Of a DNA stretch of 64,000 bases, positions 1 through 10,799 are shown in pieces. The DNA is from Sisyra terminalis (Eukaryota > Arthropoda > Insecta > Neuroptera > Sisyridae), in contig OY292277.1 in NCBI GenBank assembly GCA_958496175.1, forward strand, positions 35,661,050-35,725,049, read 5' to 3'. A program made the translations under genes and the position numbers. Each line of letters begins with the position of its first letter. The first letter of the stretch is position 1. The notes beneath the pieces were generated by a model. The model had not been told where the DNA came from. It did no database searches and saw only the letters and a program-made list of their open reading frames with translations.

Positions 1-234
1 TATTAAAGTAGAAGAATAAAGTATTCCAAACTGCACATTTTTATAACTATATACCTATAAAGTAATATTTTATTAGACTTTAACAGTTCAAATGCCGCAC
101 ATTTATTATTTATAGAAATGCATTATATTTGTATTGATCCATCCAAAACTGTCAAAATTTTATTTTATTTTAATATAGTTTTTCCCTTGGGAACCACCTT
201 AAACTTTTTATAGCACGTTTACATATAATATGTA

Positions 235-492
235 CATTGATACAGTGGTGGATTAATCAGTAGGCTTAGGTTGAGTAGACTGAAGTCCAGGGCGGAAAAT
301 TTTAAAGGGCGGCAATAAAAATTTGCTAATCATAGGAAAAGTTGATGTAATAACAACGATAAAGTACAAATTGCAATTCCATTGTAGAATAAATATAATT
401 GTGAAATAGGGTATCGAATTTCAGAGGTCAGTAGGGGCGGCAAAAATTGAATAGCCTACTGGCGGGTTTGTAAATCCGCCACTGCATTGATA
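235..492. mobile_element. hAT-type non-autonomous element (MITE) with 8-bp TSD
   Basis: The element occupies 243-484. It starts CAGTGGTGGATT and ends AATCCGCCACTG-like, so the ends are inverted repeats. It is flanked by a perfect 8-bp direct repeat CATTGATA at 235-242 and 485-492. A CAGTGG terminus plus an 8-bp duplication is characteristic of the hAT superfamily. There is no coding capacity at 242 bp, so it must have been moved in trans. Confidence 0.9.
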
Positions 493-3050
493 TATTGCAA
501 TATTAATGTCCGTATTTAAGTATAACACAAATAACAAAAAATTCAAGAAAAAAAAGTAAAAAAATGAAATGAAAAATTTGTTTTTAAGCTCAAATATTTT
601 ACAAGAATTAACTCTGTATATAAAAAAATGTTTAGTTTATGTGAAAATTAAAAATTAGATTTTAAAGATATACCAGGAGCGATCAATTCCTAAAACCCAT
701 ATTGTTTCGTTTTGATTATTTATTTTAAAATATGATTTCCCAGAAACCCATGATACCATAATCACAAATATGAACCGAATGATGTCATAAATAAGGACTT
801 GTGTTTTTATTTTGAAATTGAATTTTTTAGCTGGTATATCTAATTTCCATCAGAGTACCAAACTCATATTGGTTCAATGAAACCTATAGTAAAAAAAACG
901 TAGTTTTTTAAATTTTTTTCTAGAAAATTTTATAGGACTTGTTAATACAATTCTTAAAACAGTATTAAAACAGTAATTTATTTGAAAATTAAAAAAAATA
1001 ACGTTTTACATCTACTATGTATGTGTAGAATGAAAGGGAAACTACGAAGCATTTAAGGTATTTCTTATATTTTCAATATTTGTATATGGCATGCAAGTTT
1101 ATTTTATTGGTTTACATAATCCAAGTATATGATACCCTATACTATTTTTATATGGTCTACTAAATAAATAAAACATCTACCAATTAAAAGCAGACTTATT
1201 TCGCATATAATATGTCGTACACCCACCTATATCAAACATAGTGTAATTTTTTTCAACATGCTATCGTCCTATATATAAACGGTAGCCAGATGGAATTTCA
1301 AACGAAGATGAAGTCATATTCTGAATGCAAAAACAGATGCAGAAGTTTATAGTATTTTTTTCAAGGTGAAACCAATCGTATAAACCAAATGCAATTTTCC
1401 AGTTTAAAAATCTTTGCTTCGTTTTTGCTAAACAAAAAATTAATTAAGAACTTTTGGTGATAATTTAACTTTTATTTAGTTTTAAATTAAGACTTGTAAA
1501 TTCATACTTAAATTAATATTATCTAATTAATACCATAGCATGACTCAGTTTGTTTGCTACATTTTTCCGGTTAGTTATAATATAATAATAATAACCCTAT
1601 CGAACACAAGAATTACTTTTTGATTAGGTTTTAACTGCTTTAAATTTTGAGTTGCGGATATTTCTTAAGTTTTATTTTTATTCATGAAAATTTAATCGTC
1701 CAGCTGGCCGATTTATTCACGAATTAAAGTAGAAAATGCAACGTTACCAAATATAAACCTCCTTAAAAGATATATGAGCCGATTTTATTGTATTTGATGT
1801 GGATTTTGATTGAATTTTCACAAATAAATTGAACCAAAATGGTTCTGATCCACGCTGACGTATCTGATCCACGGAAATACTATTAGAACATATTTAATGT
1901 ACATATTTAATAACCTAATGTACTTATTGGCGTGAAAGTTTTAAAACTTTTCAAAAACTAACAAAAACTTAAATAATTTTTAACAAGAACTATTTATCAT
2001 TTGCCAGTTGTTATATGAATGTTTGCTGTGAATTTTTCACAGATAGTTACTAGTGAGTAAAATAGCAGGAAATAGAAATCTGTTAAGGTGACTAGTACTG
2101 AACTAAGACCAACCTTATTTTCTTAAGAATTTTTTAGTTATCAGAAATATATATACAGGGAATAAAATATAAAAATGACATCGGAATTTTTATCTTCTAT
2201 TCAATATTATAGTATAGTTTATACAATACTGAATAGTAAATTACGATGCTCATAACGTTTAAATTCAATTATAAATAATAAGTTTTAAAATAGAACAGAA
2301 AGCCTAGTCATGGATTACTATTGTATATTACTATCGTAATTTTTAGTACAATTTATTTCCGTGTATAGAAGATGAACTATAAATGACGACGGTGGCCACA
2401 AGATATTACCTAAATTTGTCAAGAAAAAAAAGAGACCTAGGAAAAAATATTTTTAAAGATTTTTTAAATTTGAAAATAAAATAATCAGAATTGCAAAAGT
2501 AAAGTTTCTTTTTGCAAAGTTTAGGGTAGTTGTCGTTCCTATCTTCTCTTTTATACCCTAAAGTACGTGTTAAAAATTAAGAAAAAGTTTATATTTTCGG
2601 GGTTTCTATATTATAAATTTCAATTAGGGTAGTATTCTTTTTGTATAGTAAAAAAATAAATTTAGAGATATGGAAAGAAGTAGAAAGGAAAAAAATAGTG
2701 TTAGCTTTTTTTTGTAGGAAAAAAATTGCATTTTTTGTAGAAAAAGAAAGGTTCAGTAAAAATTTTTAAGATTAAGAATGATATTTTTTAAGACGTGAAC
2801 ATAAGTTACGGACGAAGTTTGACTACCCCCAGGAAACCCTTTAAATGTACATAAAAGAATGAGCTTGTTTCATACAAAAATTGTTTGAAGCTATTAAAAT
2901 TTGTCAATAATCCCAAAGTTTATACTCCTTAAATTTCTACAAAAGAAAACTGTTAACGTGTTTACCAAAAAGCCAAAAAGAATTGTTAAAAAATATTTTT
3001 TAGATTTAATTTCTAATATTAGTTATTTTTTCTAATTATCAAGTACGTGA
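493..3050. other. AT-rich non-coding DNA
   Basis: No open frame with recognisable homology is present on either strand. The stretch contains one copy of a short dispersed repeat (1721-1865, listed separately) and many A/T homopolymers. It should hold the downstream intron of the nucleoredoxin-like gene, but I could not recognise a second exon in it. Confidence 0.6.
1721..1865 (+). repeat. Short dispersed repeat (GTAGAAAATGCAACGTT family), copy 1
   Basis: This block begins with GTAGAAAATGCAACGTTACC and runs through TTGATCCACGCTGACG-like sequence. The same block, diverged, recurs at 28913-29063. Its first third recurs at 12289-12360 and 15973-16075, and inverted at 8011-8090 and 15831-15898. 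No coding capacity is visible. It is probably an internal part of a non-autonomous transposon. Confidence 0.65.
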
Positions 3051-3212
3051 AGCCTATGGGTGGCGGAGTGGTCAAGATGAACGCTCCAAAATTAGGTTCG
3101 ATCCTTGAGTTGAGCAAATTTTCAATATTTCTTGATTACGGGTTTTTATTAACTCTAGAGTCGCTAAAGACCTTAGTAGTTCTAAAGTGACGGTAAATAA
3201 CAATTAAAAAAA
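3051..3212 (+). mobile_element. tRNA-derived SINE, copy 1
   Basis: The copy starts AGCCTATGGGTGGCGGAGTGG, which is a tRNA A-box in the setting of a Leu/Ser-type tRNA 5' half. A degenerate B-box GGTTCGATCCTTG follows about 35 bp later. Then come the family-specific body (GAGCAAATTTTCAATATTTC, then ACTCTAGAGTCGCTAAAGA) and the tail GACGGTAAATAACAATTAAAA. The order A-box, B-box, unrelated body, A-rich tail is the hallmark of a Pol III-transcribed SINE. At least nine other copies lie in this window. Confidence 0.85.
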
Positions 3213-3370
3213 TACGTGAATATGATGGAGTATTAATCAAACTATGTCGATAGTTTCAAATGAAATTACGTTTTAAACACAAATAAGAAAAATTTATTAA
3301 GTAAATAACTCAAACATTTGAATGATTAATTGATATGTTTTATTTATCAAAAAATTAAAAAAGTTCTTAC

Positions 3371-3721
3371 AATTTGTTCTGCATTTTCCAGCGGAAGTGC
3401 AAACCATGGCAAACCAGCTATAGTGTTTTTGATCACTTGATCACTTTCGTTTGTCAGCGAATTTGAAATGCAAATTTGTATGATTTCGATTTTTTTTCCG
3501 CTGCGACAATTATCGTTCAATCGCTCGTAAAACGCTTGTAAACTTTTTGTAAACTCTTCACTCACATTGAGCACTGAAAAATAAACACCGATCACATTGG
3601 GTTCCGGTTTTAACACCTCGATTGTTTCATATCGCTCAAAACAATTATCATTCAATGTATCACACTTAATTAAGGACGAACCGAAAAAACTTTGATATTT
3701 GTTGTGAATATTTTCTGCCAT
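3371..3721 (-). CDS. Nucleoredoxin-like / thioredoxin-fold protein, first coding exon (partial gene)
   Basis: This exon encodes 117 residues from an ATG in good insect context (A at -3, G at +4). It ends at a GTAAGA donor (3370 downward) in phase 0; the open frame runs only seven codons past it. The peptide has the layout of nucleoredoxin-like proteins of the NXNL/RdCVF type: an N-terminal strand, IGVYFSVLNVSEEF (residues 44-57), the helix TKSLQAFYERLN, a beta strand KKIEIIQICIS, and LPWFALPLEN (about 104-113). In this family the segment after VYFS normally carries WCPPC or a variant. Here it reads LNVSE, with no Cys-x-x-Cys. The protein is therefore unlikely to be a dithiol oxidoreductase and may be regulatory, or this may be a decayed copy. 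The frame is uninterrupted, which argues against a pseudogene. The C-terminal exon (cis-Pro region) was not found between 1 and 3370. Family assignment is by eye. Confidence 0.6.
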
Positions 3722-3774
3722 TTTTTTTCTTGCTATTTATGTTTAGATAATTTTAAAATTGGGCATGTTATCTC

Positions 3775-3965
3775 ACTCGCATCCGAGCGGATGTTCCATT
3801 GGGTAAAAAAAGCAACGCCGTAAGTAACGGGTTAGTGACGTCCCGACGTTAAATCCGACGCTGTCGATGTCTGGCGCTCGACTGACGCTGAAATACCACC
3901 TCGTTACGTTCCCTGCTTGCTTTGTTACGCTTTTACAGATGGTTTACTTGAGCATGTTTCGGGAA
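3775..3965 (-). promoter_or_regulatory. CpG-richer block upstream of the nucleoredoxin-like exon, presumptive promoter
   Basis: In an otherwise AT-saturated region this block holds many CpG dinucleotides (ATCCGAGCGG, CCCGACGTTAAATCCGACG, GGCGCTCGACTGACG). It also holds a CRE-like TGACGTC at 3836-3842. It lies 50-240 bp upstream of the ATG at 3721 on the minus strand, where a 5' UTR or core promoter is expected. No TATA box or initiator could be assigned, so the call rests on composition and position. Confidence 0.4.
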
Positions 3966-4740
3966 TTTTGACCTTCCATGTTCAAGTCGTGTGACTTTTT
4001 CGACAGGATAACGAATTTATCTTTAGATGATAATTGTATTAGATAATATCAACGTCTTGGTTAAATTTTTAAGACTTGAATTTCGTGCGAATGATGAGAG
4101 TCATAACAGTGTTAAAATAGAATGAAATATGAGTGATTTCAACATAAATCATTCCTGTTTATCGTCTTATCTTTCCTTTCCCGCATCGGACGTCTCGCAG
4201 AAAATCCCACGTCTTCCAGAAGGACGGTTTTATCGCCTTTTTTTTAGTCTGTGGTTTATTTTTTACAAAAAAATATCAAATACAAATGGGTTTAGTTTTC
4301 TTTCAAATATAAATACGTACAAACAAAGAATGAACAATGACAACGTGAAAAAATAATAAGAGGAGTAATAAGCTTCTCGAAGCTTTTCTTGTGATTTAAG
4401 AGGAAAATTCAGTGGTTGAAGTTTGAAACTACGAATTTTCTTTTGTATTGCTTCTATTATCCTAACTTTATTTTTACTTTTTCATCGATTTTTATTGACA
4501 AATACTTAAACATTTAGTGGTAAAAAATACATGATGTTAAATAAATCTTTTTAATTTTCTTCCTTCATTGTTTCGTCGAGAACCCTCGAACAAAGAGTTA
4601 TTCCGTAATTTCGAAAAAGTGATAAAAATAAAAATATAAAACTAGAACATGGTTTGTGGGGAAAAGGAATAAAAAATCAAAAAATCGTTTAGTATATAAT
4701 TACACATACTTACTGTACATACCTACGGTACCTACTGCAA
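3966..4740. other. Intergenic, nothing recognised
   Basis: A 75-codon open frame on the plus strand at 4129-4356 shows no family resemblance and no splice or start evidence, so I do not call it. No repeat copy was recognised. Confidence 0.5.
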
Positions 4741-4858
4741 CATCATTATTATTTTTAATTATTATTATTATTACTTATAACTATTATTATTATTATTATA
4801 TATATAAAACATATTATATATAACATAAAAAACAATTATTATTATTTATAATAACTTT
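4741..4858. repeat. ATT/TA microsatellite tract
   Basis: This is an imperfect run of ATT and AT units (for example 4782-4806), followed by a second TTA-rich run to 4855. It sits immediately 5' of the interrupted SINE at 4863. Confidence 0.8.
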
Positions 4859-4862
4859 TTTT

Positions 4863-5480
4863 AGCCTACTGGTGACCGAGTGGTCTAGATGACCGATCCA
4901 AAACTAGAACGAAGAATAAATAACAGAAAAACGAATGAGATAGGCAGTTTGATAGGCAGTTCCCGTTTTTTCAAAGTAAAGACATCTCTTAGTTATTTTT
5001 TCAGCCACTACCAGCGCATTGTCGCTAAGAAACATGAAGTTTGAATTGCCATTAGTTGTTCGTTTTTTTGTTATTGTTATTTGAATTGAAGTCAAAGCTA
5101 TCAAAACATTACATTCATGTTCTTCATACACTTTAATACCGTTAATTTAACATAAATTCAGTATTATTTGAATCTACTAATTTTTAGAAAACAATTTTTC
5201 ATTACTTATGAAACTATTTACCCTTTGTGAATTACATGAAAGTGTTTTTAGCGTTTTTATTCATACTTGTGACTAATGGCACTAGAGTCTTCTGCACTAT
5301 GCTCTTATTTTGTAGACGACTTTGCAATACAGTGTTTCTACTTCTGTTATTCATATTTCTTGGGTGTTGGTTCGAATCTCGAGCAAATTTTCAATATTTC
5401 TTGATTTACGGATTTTTATTAACTCTAGAGTTACTAAGGACCTTAGCAGTTATAAAGAAATGATAAAACACAATTAAAAA
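4863..5480 (+). mobile_element. tRNA-derived SINE, copy 2, split by a ~450-bp insert
   Basis: The SINE 5' half (4863-4906: AGCCTACTGGTGACCGAGTGG, then CCAAAACTAG) and its 3' half (5360-5480: GGGTGTTGGTTCGAATCTCG through CACAATTAAAA) are separated by about 450 bp. The insert (about 4907-5359) has inverted ends, AGAATAAATAACAGAAA against TTCTGTTATTCATATTTCT. The break falls between the A-box half and the B-box. The 75-codon minus frame (4904-5131) and 78-codon plus frame (5227-5463) in this block run across transposon sequence and are not genes. Confidence 0.75.
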
Positions 5481-6035
5481 ATTATACTAAATATCATTCA
5501 TAGTATGAGTTTCTGTTGTTATAATATTTGTATGCATATAAATATGTCGGTATGTGTCCCAAATAATGTATGGTAATTGTGTATTGATAGGGTATTAATG
5601 AAGCCCAGAATGATCCCGTTCTACGCTTAAAAATAGGAAAAGCTTACCAAACATAACTCTTTAATCATTGTGTTTCACGACGTTTAGTTGTGAAATGTTT
5701 TGATTTGGTGAATAAAATAAGTAATCGGTAGAAAAATTTTAGAGTTTTATGATTGCCATATGAAATGTGTGATTTAATCAAAGAATTGGTATCATTGAGA
5801 CAATTAATATCTTTCCAAATAGTGAATTTCATTAAAGGTATTTCATTTTTGTTAGACATGTTATCACTAGAACGGCTATTTAAATAATTTTCATATATAT
5901 CAATTAGTCGCTCGGTGCTATAGTTCATTTTATAGCCATTAAAAATAATATTTCGTACACAAATGAACATTCATGTTACAGATTTTATAACAAAGTGAGT
6001 ATATTAAGTTTATTGATACCTGGACATAAACTCAG

Positions 6036-6225
6036 AGATGGTTACTGATAACTCTGCTACAGAAAATGGATTTGACGCTGGTATATATGGAAAAGCTTAG
6101 AGGTATTAACTTTCAGTACCTATATTTCAGAATAGGAGCTACTATATACTAAACTTAAACATATACCCTGCTGACTTGTACGTGGACATGTTTACAAAGG
6201 GGCTTGAAAAACAGAAAAATTCATA
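6036..6225 (+). pseudogene. Decayed copia-type (Ty1/copia) RNase H C-terminal fragment
   Basis: In shifting frames the plus strand reads DNSATENG (about 6047-6070), a possible relic of the RNase H DNQSAI motif. It then reads YFRIGAT, and NIYPADLYVDMFTKGLEKQ (about 6158-6215), which resembles the ADMFTKGL motif near the end of copia-family Pol. The spacing (about 40 residues) is about right for that family. Stops and frame changes show it is dead. No LTRs could be paired. The call rests on two motifs only. Confidence 0.4.
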
Positions 6226-7788
6226 ATATATTTTCCCATAGCCAGGTTGTGCTAAAAGCCATTGGTTAACTCCAATTTACTAAGGAAGTGCTAGCGTAAC
6301 TTTACTGATTTGGTCGCTTAAAACCAAGTAATATTGGGTTAAGTGCTGGTTGTTGTTTAAAGATGATGAGGGCTTGCAGCTTATAGTATGTGGTACCTCT
6401 ACAAAATCATGGTGGACATCCCTGCTTTAAATAAACGTTCAAAATTTGAACCACTACTAAACTCTTCACAACCCTGAGAAGAGGAATGAGAGGAAAATAA
6501 TTAAAAGCAGCAAAAAAAATATGTCAAAAATAAGCTAAAAAATAACGATTAAGAAATACTGGAAACAAAAGTTATAACCGTAGAACACATATGCGTCTTA
6601 CTTTTGTATTTTTTTTTTTTTTTTGAAAAAATCAATAATAAAATTATTTTCTAGTCCCCAAAAAGGAAAGAAAATATTTTTACTTTACCAAACATTTTTC
6701 AAAATCTAAAGAAAAAAAAATCAGCTAGCTTTTCAAACATTTGCTAATTTCAAATGCATGAAAACTTTAGGAACGTGTCTTGAATGCTTTCGATTTTGTC
6801 TCGAATTCGGAAAAGGAAAAATTTTACGTTCGTGAAAAGCTTCCATTTGAAACACATCTGAAACAGAAGACGAATGGAGGAATTTTTACATATGTCTCTC
6901 GGTAATGAAATATAAATTTACCAAACGGTCATAAACCTGAATTGCATTTCGTGCATTATCCTACAATATTCTTTATATTGGAGTATAATGTAATAATTTA
7001 TGAGAGTAAAGCCGCTACAGCGATAGGTATAGATATAAGGCTAGAAACAAGCCTTCAAAGAAATTTTAACTCAGGTTGTATTGATCAGGTCGGGGTCGTT
7101 ATAAGGTCAATGACGCGATATTGATACAAACTTTAAATTATCCTTTTTATTACCAATAAAACTTTTATGGATTAATCATAACACTAAATTACAGTACATG
7201 CACACAACTCCGAACCGATACTTTGAAACAAAAAACACTTGAAAAATCATTTAATTTCAATGAAAAGTTTTTTCTTTCCATTTTTTTTTCAACATTCATC
7301 CTAATGCAAATGAAAAAGGTTCTTGCACATAGTTTGCACCCTGCATTAATGAATATTTTAAACCTATTTTAAATTCAAGTTTTGTTGTGGTAAATAGACG
7401 GAGGATAGAGTACACGAATTAGAATTTCAAATAGTTTTGTTATTTATTATATCATAAAATAGCGTTTGAATTTTCCTGAATTCGTTCGTTAAAATATGAG
7501 TGGTGATTATGGATTAATGAAAGCACAAATAATAAGGAAAGAATAAAATAGAAAAGTTAGTTGATTTTAATTGAATAAAAAATCGATAAGACAGTATTTA
7601 TAGTGTGTGAAGGAAAATAGTTTCGACAACCGAAGTCGAAACTTTTGTAAGACCATTCTTTTGTTTATTGATTGTATGCAGATTTTGGCTATTAAGTTCA
7701 TATCAAGGAGTATTGTTCGCTGAAATGTAAGCAACACAAATAAAACATACTATACTTGAGTCTCTACTCTTCCGACCATTGTTCTAAC
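6226..7788. other. AT-rich DNA, possible flank of the copia fragment
   Basis: No genes were recognised. A 60-codon plus-strand frame (6942-7124) has no recognisable features. The perfect small inverted repeat GTTTCGAC...GTCGAAAC lies at about 7620-7642. Confidence 0.5.
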
Positions 7789-8240
7789 GGTTCTATGATA
7801 ATGACCCACTAGAAAAATCCTCACGTAAAAATTGCTCACAAAAGTTGCGCTTAAACATTAGTGCTCACATGAAGGTTGCCCACATAGAAATTTACTGACA
7901 TAGAAAATTTCTCACATAGAAATTTTAATAAAACGTTATATTATTATAAGTAATGTAGTACACTACTAACCTACTTGAAAAAGGATCTTGTTTTTTGAAA
8001 AAATCATAAAAAAAAGGACTCATGTTCCTTTTAATGACGCCAATATTCGGCAATGCTTCAGTTTCTATTTTGTCTTTAATTCGCGTTTTTTTTTATAATT
8101 TCAATTTTAATATCGTAAAATATCGTTGTACTAACAATACTCTCTTACGATACTAATAATAAAATAATAATAATTTAAACATAAAATGATTTTTTTTCCT
8201 GTGGGTTAATTTCCATGTGAGGATATATATCATCTATTAC
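7789..8240 (+). mobile_element. Foldback element with tandem CTCAC(A/G) motifs, copy 1 (right end truncated)
   Basis: The left terminus begins GGTTCTATGATAATGACCC. It is followed by a series of spaced motifs, TTGCTCACA, GTGCTCACATGAAGG, TTGCCCACATAGAAATTTAC and TTTCTCACATAGAAATTT. The same terminus, inverted, ends copy 2 at 12658. The right part (TTAATTTCCATGTGAGGATATAT, 8208-8230) matches copy 2, but the distal right arm is missing. Confidence 0.7.
8011..8090 (-). repeat. Short dispersed repeat, inverted copy inside foldback element copy 1
   Basis: This is the reverse complement of the block at 12289-12360. It reads GGACTCATGTTCCTTTTAAT, then GGCAATGC...TTTCTATTTTGTC. It lies in the opposite orientation to the block inside foldback copy 2, relative to the window. 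Confidence 0.6.
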
Positions 8241-9700
8241 ATAAAAATGAGTTGAGACCTGTAGGTTTCGCAAAAACTTTACGACTGCTGGACCGCTTTG
8301 GCTCATTTTAGGCTTTAAATATTTTTATAAGGCAAAGAATGGTTTCAAAGGTGAGAAAATAGAAAAAAATTGTAAAGAAAATAGTAAAAGCAATATAAAA
8401 ATTCCTCATATAAACTATTAATACCTATCAAATAGGCAGAATAGGCGCTGACACCAATAAATATTAGACAACAAACAAATATATTATTTGCTTAGTGACT
8501 TTGAAAAAGTACTGCCATTTACTAATCTTATATATAAATTGACTATCTTGCCGTCCGTGCGTGCAGACTATACGCATGCGCTCTGTTATCCCCACTTACG
8601 CATTCAAAACGTTGGTAGGGTTAAGTTGACACAGCACACGGCATTCAAACATGCCTATTTGCTCAAACCGGCTATTTACCAAATTTGTTATTATTTTTGT
8701 ATTTTTTTCATAACAACTATTTACGTTTGTCAAAATATTATTACTCAAGCACATTAAATAGTTATTTACGCACCCGATGGTACAATTTCTTATGAATTTA
8801 AATTTATATTATTTGTAATAAAAACGCGACAAATAGTTAGCCAGTTGTAAATATTCGCTTTTAACGGACTTTGATTGATTATTAAATTTGAAATTTCGAT
8901 TGTTTATTAAACGTTATCCCTTACAAACTTTGCTACCGTTTTTCACTCTTAGGGGAGAAATTTTCAAAAACCCTTTCTTATTATATATCTGCATCGTATA
9001 AGGAAAACACTTTCCAAATTTCATCGACACAAATGTGCACTTATATTTGAAAATACAATGTAAAACGAAAAAAAATAATGACATTCTTTATGTTAGTTAA
9101 CATGACTAAAAAGCTATTCGATTTCGCACATTTGGACGTTGTTCATACAAAATTGTTGGAAATAGGTGGAAAGCGTGGAAGTAAATTCGAATATTTTATT
9201 TTTTTTCAATAACAATAATTGATTTTCAAATTGTTCTAAATACCGAAAAAAAGTTAGTATGGAAGATTTTATATTTGCATTGACAGTGAAATATATGGCA
9301 AAAATTGCTACCTTAATGCTTTTCAGCCGAATATATAATTACTCCAGATCACAACCATTGGTTGATAAAATAAAATAGATTTTAAAAAGTTTGATTGTTG
9401 AAAAATGAACCAAAATTTAAAATCGACAATTTGATATAAGTATTAAAATTTCATACTAATTTAGTGAAATGACGTTATTTAAAATGTTGTTATTAAAATG
9501 ATATAAAAAAATATTTCTTAATATAATTTTAGATACAGTTTTTTTAATTAACAACACTTTGATTATTAAATTTAAAATTTCGATTGTTGATTAACTCTAC
9601 ATTATCTCATACTAAATATTTTATTGAGATAAAACCTTTAGTTGCGAATGGAACGGGCAACTACTAGTAATAACATATTTTACCTAATATTTATTGTAAT
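8241..9700. other. AT-rich non-coding DNA with a duplicated short palindromic motif
   Basis: The motif GATTATTAAATTTGAAATTT, followed by CGATTGTTTATTAA, at about 8877-8911 recurs slightly changed at about 9560-9594 (CGATTGTTGATTAA). These may mark the two ends of an unrecognised element of about 720 bp. No coding sequence was recognised. The 89-codon plus frame at 8488-8757 has no family features. Confidence 0.4.
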
Positions 9701-9711
9701 CTATTAAATGA

Positions 9712-9936
9712 ATTGGCGAAATGACTATCTTTTGTCAATATTGTAAGGCGTTAAAATACAGCAATGAATCTACTGGATTATGTTGCGCTGGTGGAAAAGT
9801 AAAATTACCCCAATTGATTCCACCACCAGATTCATTATGCTCATTAGTTTATGAGATGGGAAATTATTCTAAAAACTCCTTACCCAATATTCAAGAATAC
9901 AACAGTTGTTTTCAAATTACGACGTTTGGCGCTTAA
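9712..9936 (+). pseudogene. Helitron Rep/helicase N-terminal domain fragment
   Basis: From 9712 the frame reads IGEMTIFCQYCKALKYSNES, then TGLCCAGGKVKLPQL, PPPDSLCSLVYE, SKNSLPNIQEYNSCFQITTFGA. This matches the conserved start of the Helitron helicase-like domain: an IGxM-CxxCxA segment, a CCxxGKVxLP segment, and a SKxFLxNIRxYNSxFxMTSFGA segment. Both ends are cut: an in-frame TGA lies directly before (9709-9711) and TAA directly after the TTFGA motif. The Rep HUH and helicase parts are absent. It is a dead fragment of a rolling-circle transposon, not a host gene. Confidence 0.85.
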
Positions 9937-10566
9937 AACAAATATTTAATAAAGGAAGTACTGAAGAAAACAGGAACATTCCCAGTAAGCTTCCAGTCCC
10001 TGGCTGGAGTTGACTAGGATTAAATTGGTCAAAACAATAATACGATTTCAAATGACACAAAATATTCAATAATAAAAATTTGTTTTGAAATATCTATGTA
10101 TGTCCTTAAACTCATCAATAGGTGAGAATTAAAGGATTTTTTGTATGCATAATAAGTTTTAACACGTTTAATGTTTTTATAGGTGTAAATCTAAATAAGT
10201 AAAATACAATGTTTACTAATTTAATTATTAATAATTATTGTTATTGTTAGTAATTAAATAATTCAAAATGTAGCAATATTACCGATATCAATTAATTTTC
10301 GCAATTCAATTTTAGCTGGTACAAAGTTTACCGGGTCCTGTGATATTTTATAAATAAAAATATTTGCATATAATATAATTAAGTACATATCAATTGTAAC
10401 GGAGACATAATGGTAAAATGCTTTATTTTTAAAATGTATTTAATATTATTATCATATACAAAAGAATTTAATGAAACCATGAAATAAAATTTGCAATTGG
10501 GTTTGTTTGTAAAAACATTAAAAATATTATTAAATTGTATATATATACGAAAAATTCAAGTATATG
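9937..10566. other. AT-rich DNA, nothing recognised
   Basis: The first 80 bp may still belong to the Helitron-derived fragment but no motif continues. No repeats or genes were recognised in the remainder. Confidence 0.5.
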
Positions 10567-10799
10567 CTCAATTGGTGATATGAAATAACATAGTAAAAGC
10601 TTGAAGGCCATAATGAGAGAATAGCAAATTTAAATATATCGTTTAAGGAATTTGAAACCAGTTTGAGGTATTTATTATTTGTGGTCAATTATAATTACAT
10701 AAACACCTGTTTCCGAATCCATTAGTGACACTTTTCAATCTACCTTTTTTTCAAACATTTTGGCCTTCAAGCTTTTACTATTTCATACCACCCGTTGAG
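10567..10799. mobile_element. TIR MITE of ~233 bp
   Basis: The inverted ends are CTCAATTGGTGATATGAAAT and, reading inward from 10799, CTCAACGGGTGGTATGAAAT. Both continue into AGTAAAAGCTTGAAGGCCA. The left arm carries a 4-base ACAT insertion. There is no coding capacity. No convincing target duplication was seen. Confidence 0.75.

Noticed and set aside
3061..3115. tRNA gene from A-box and B-box sequences
   Set aside because: The sequence cannot fold as a complete cloverleaf with an acceptor stem, it is followed by the family-specific body and A-rich tail, and it recurs many times. It is a SINE.
4129..4356. 75-codon plus-strand frame near the nucleoredoxin-like promoter
   Set aside because: There is no family signature, no splice site in phase, and the second half is simple Phe/Asn/Lys-rich sequence from AT-rich DNA.
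4741..4858. Tandem array as a possible CRISPR or satellite
   Set aside because: The units are 2-3 bp and imperfect, so this is a simple microsatellite.
7620..7642. Hairpin GTTTCGAC...GTCGAAAC as a terminator or operator
   Set aside because: This is eukaryotic intergenic DNA with no adjacent gene. An 8-bp inverted repeat is expected by chance in a window this size.
8488..8757. 89-codon plus-strand frame
   Set aside because: No recognisable domain is present and composition is as expected of AT-rich non-coding DNA.
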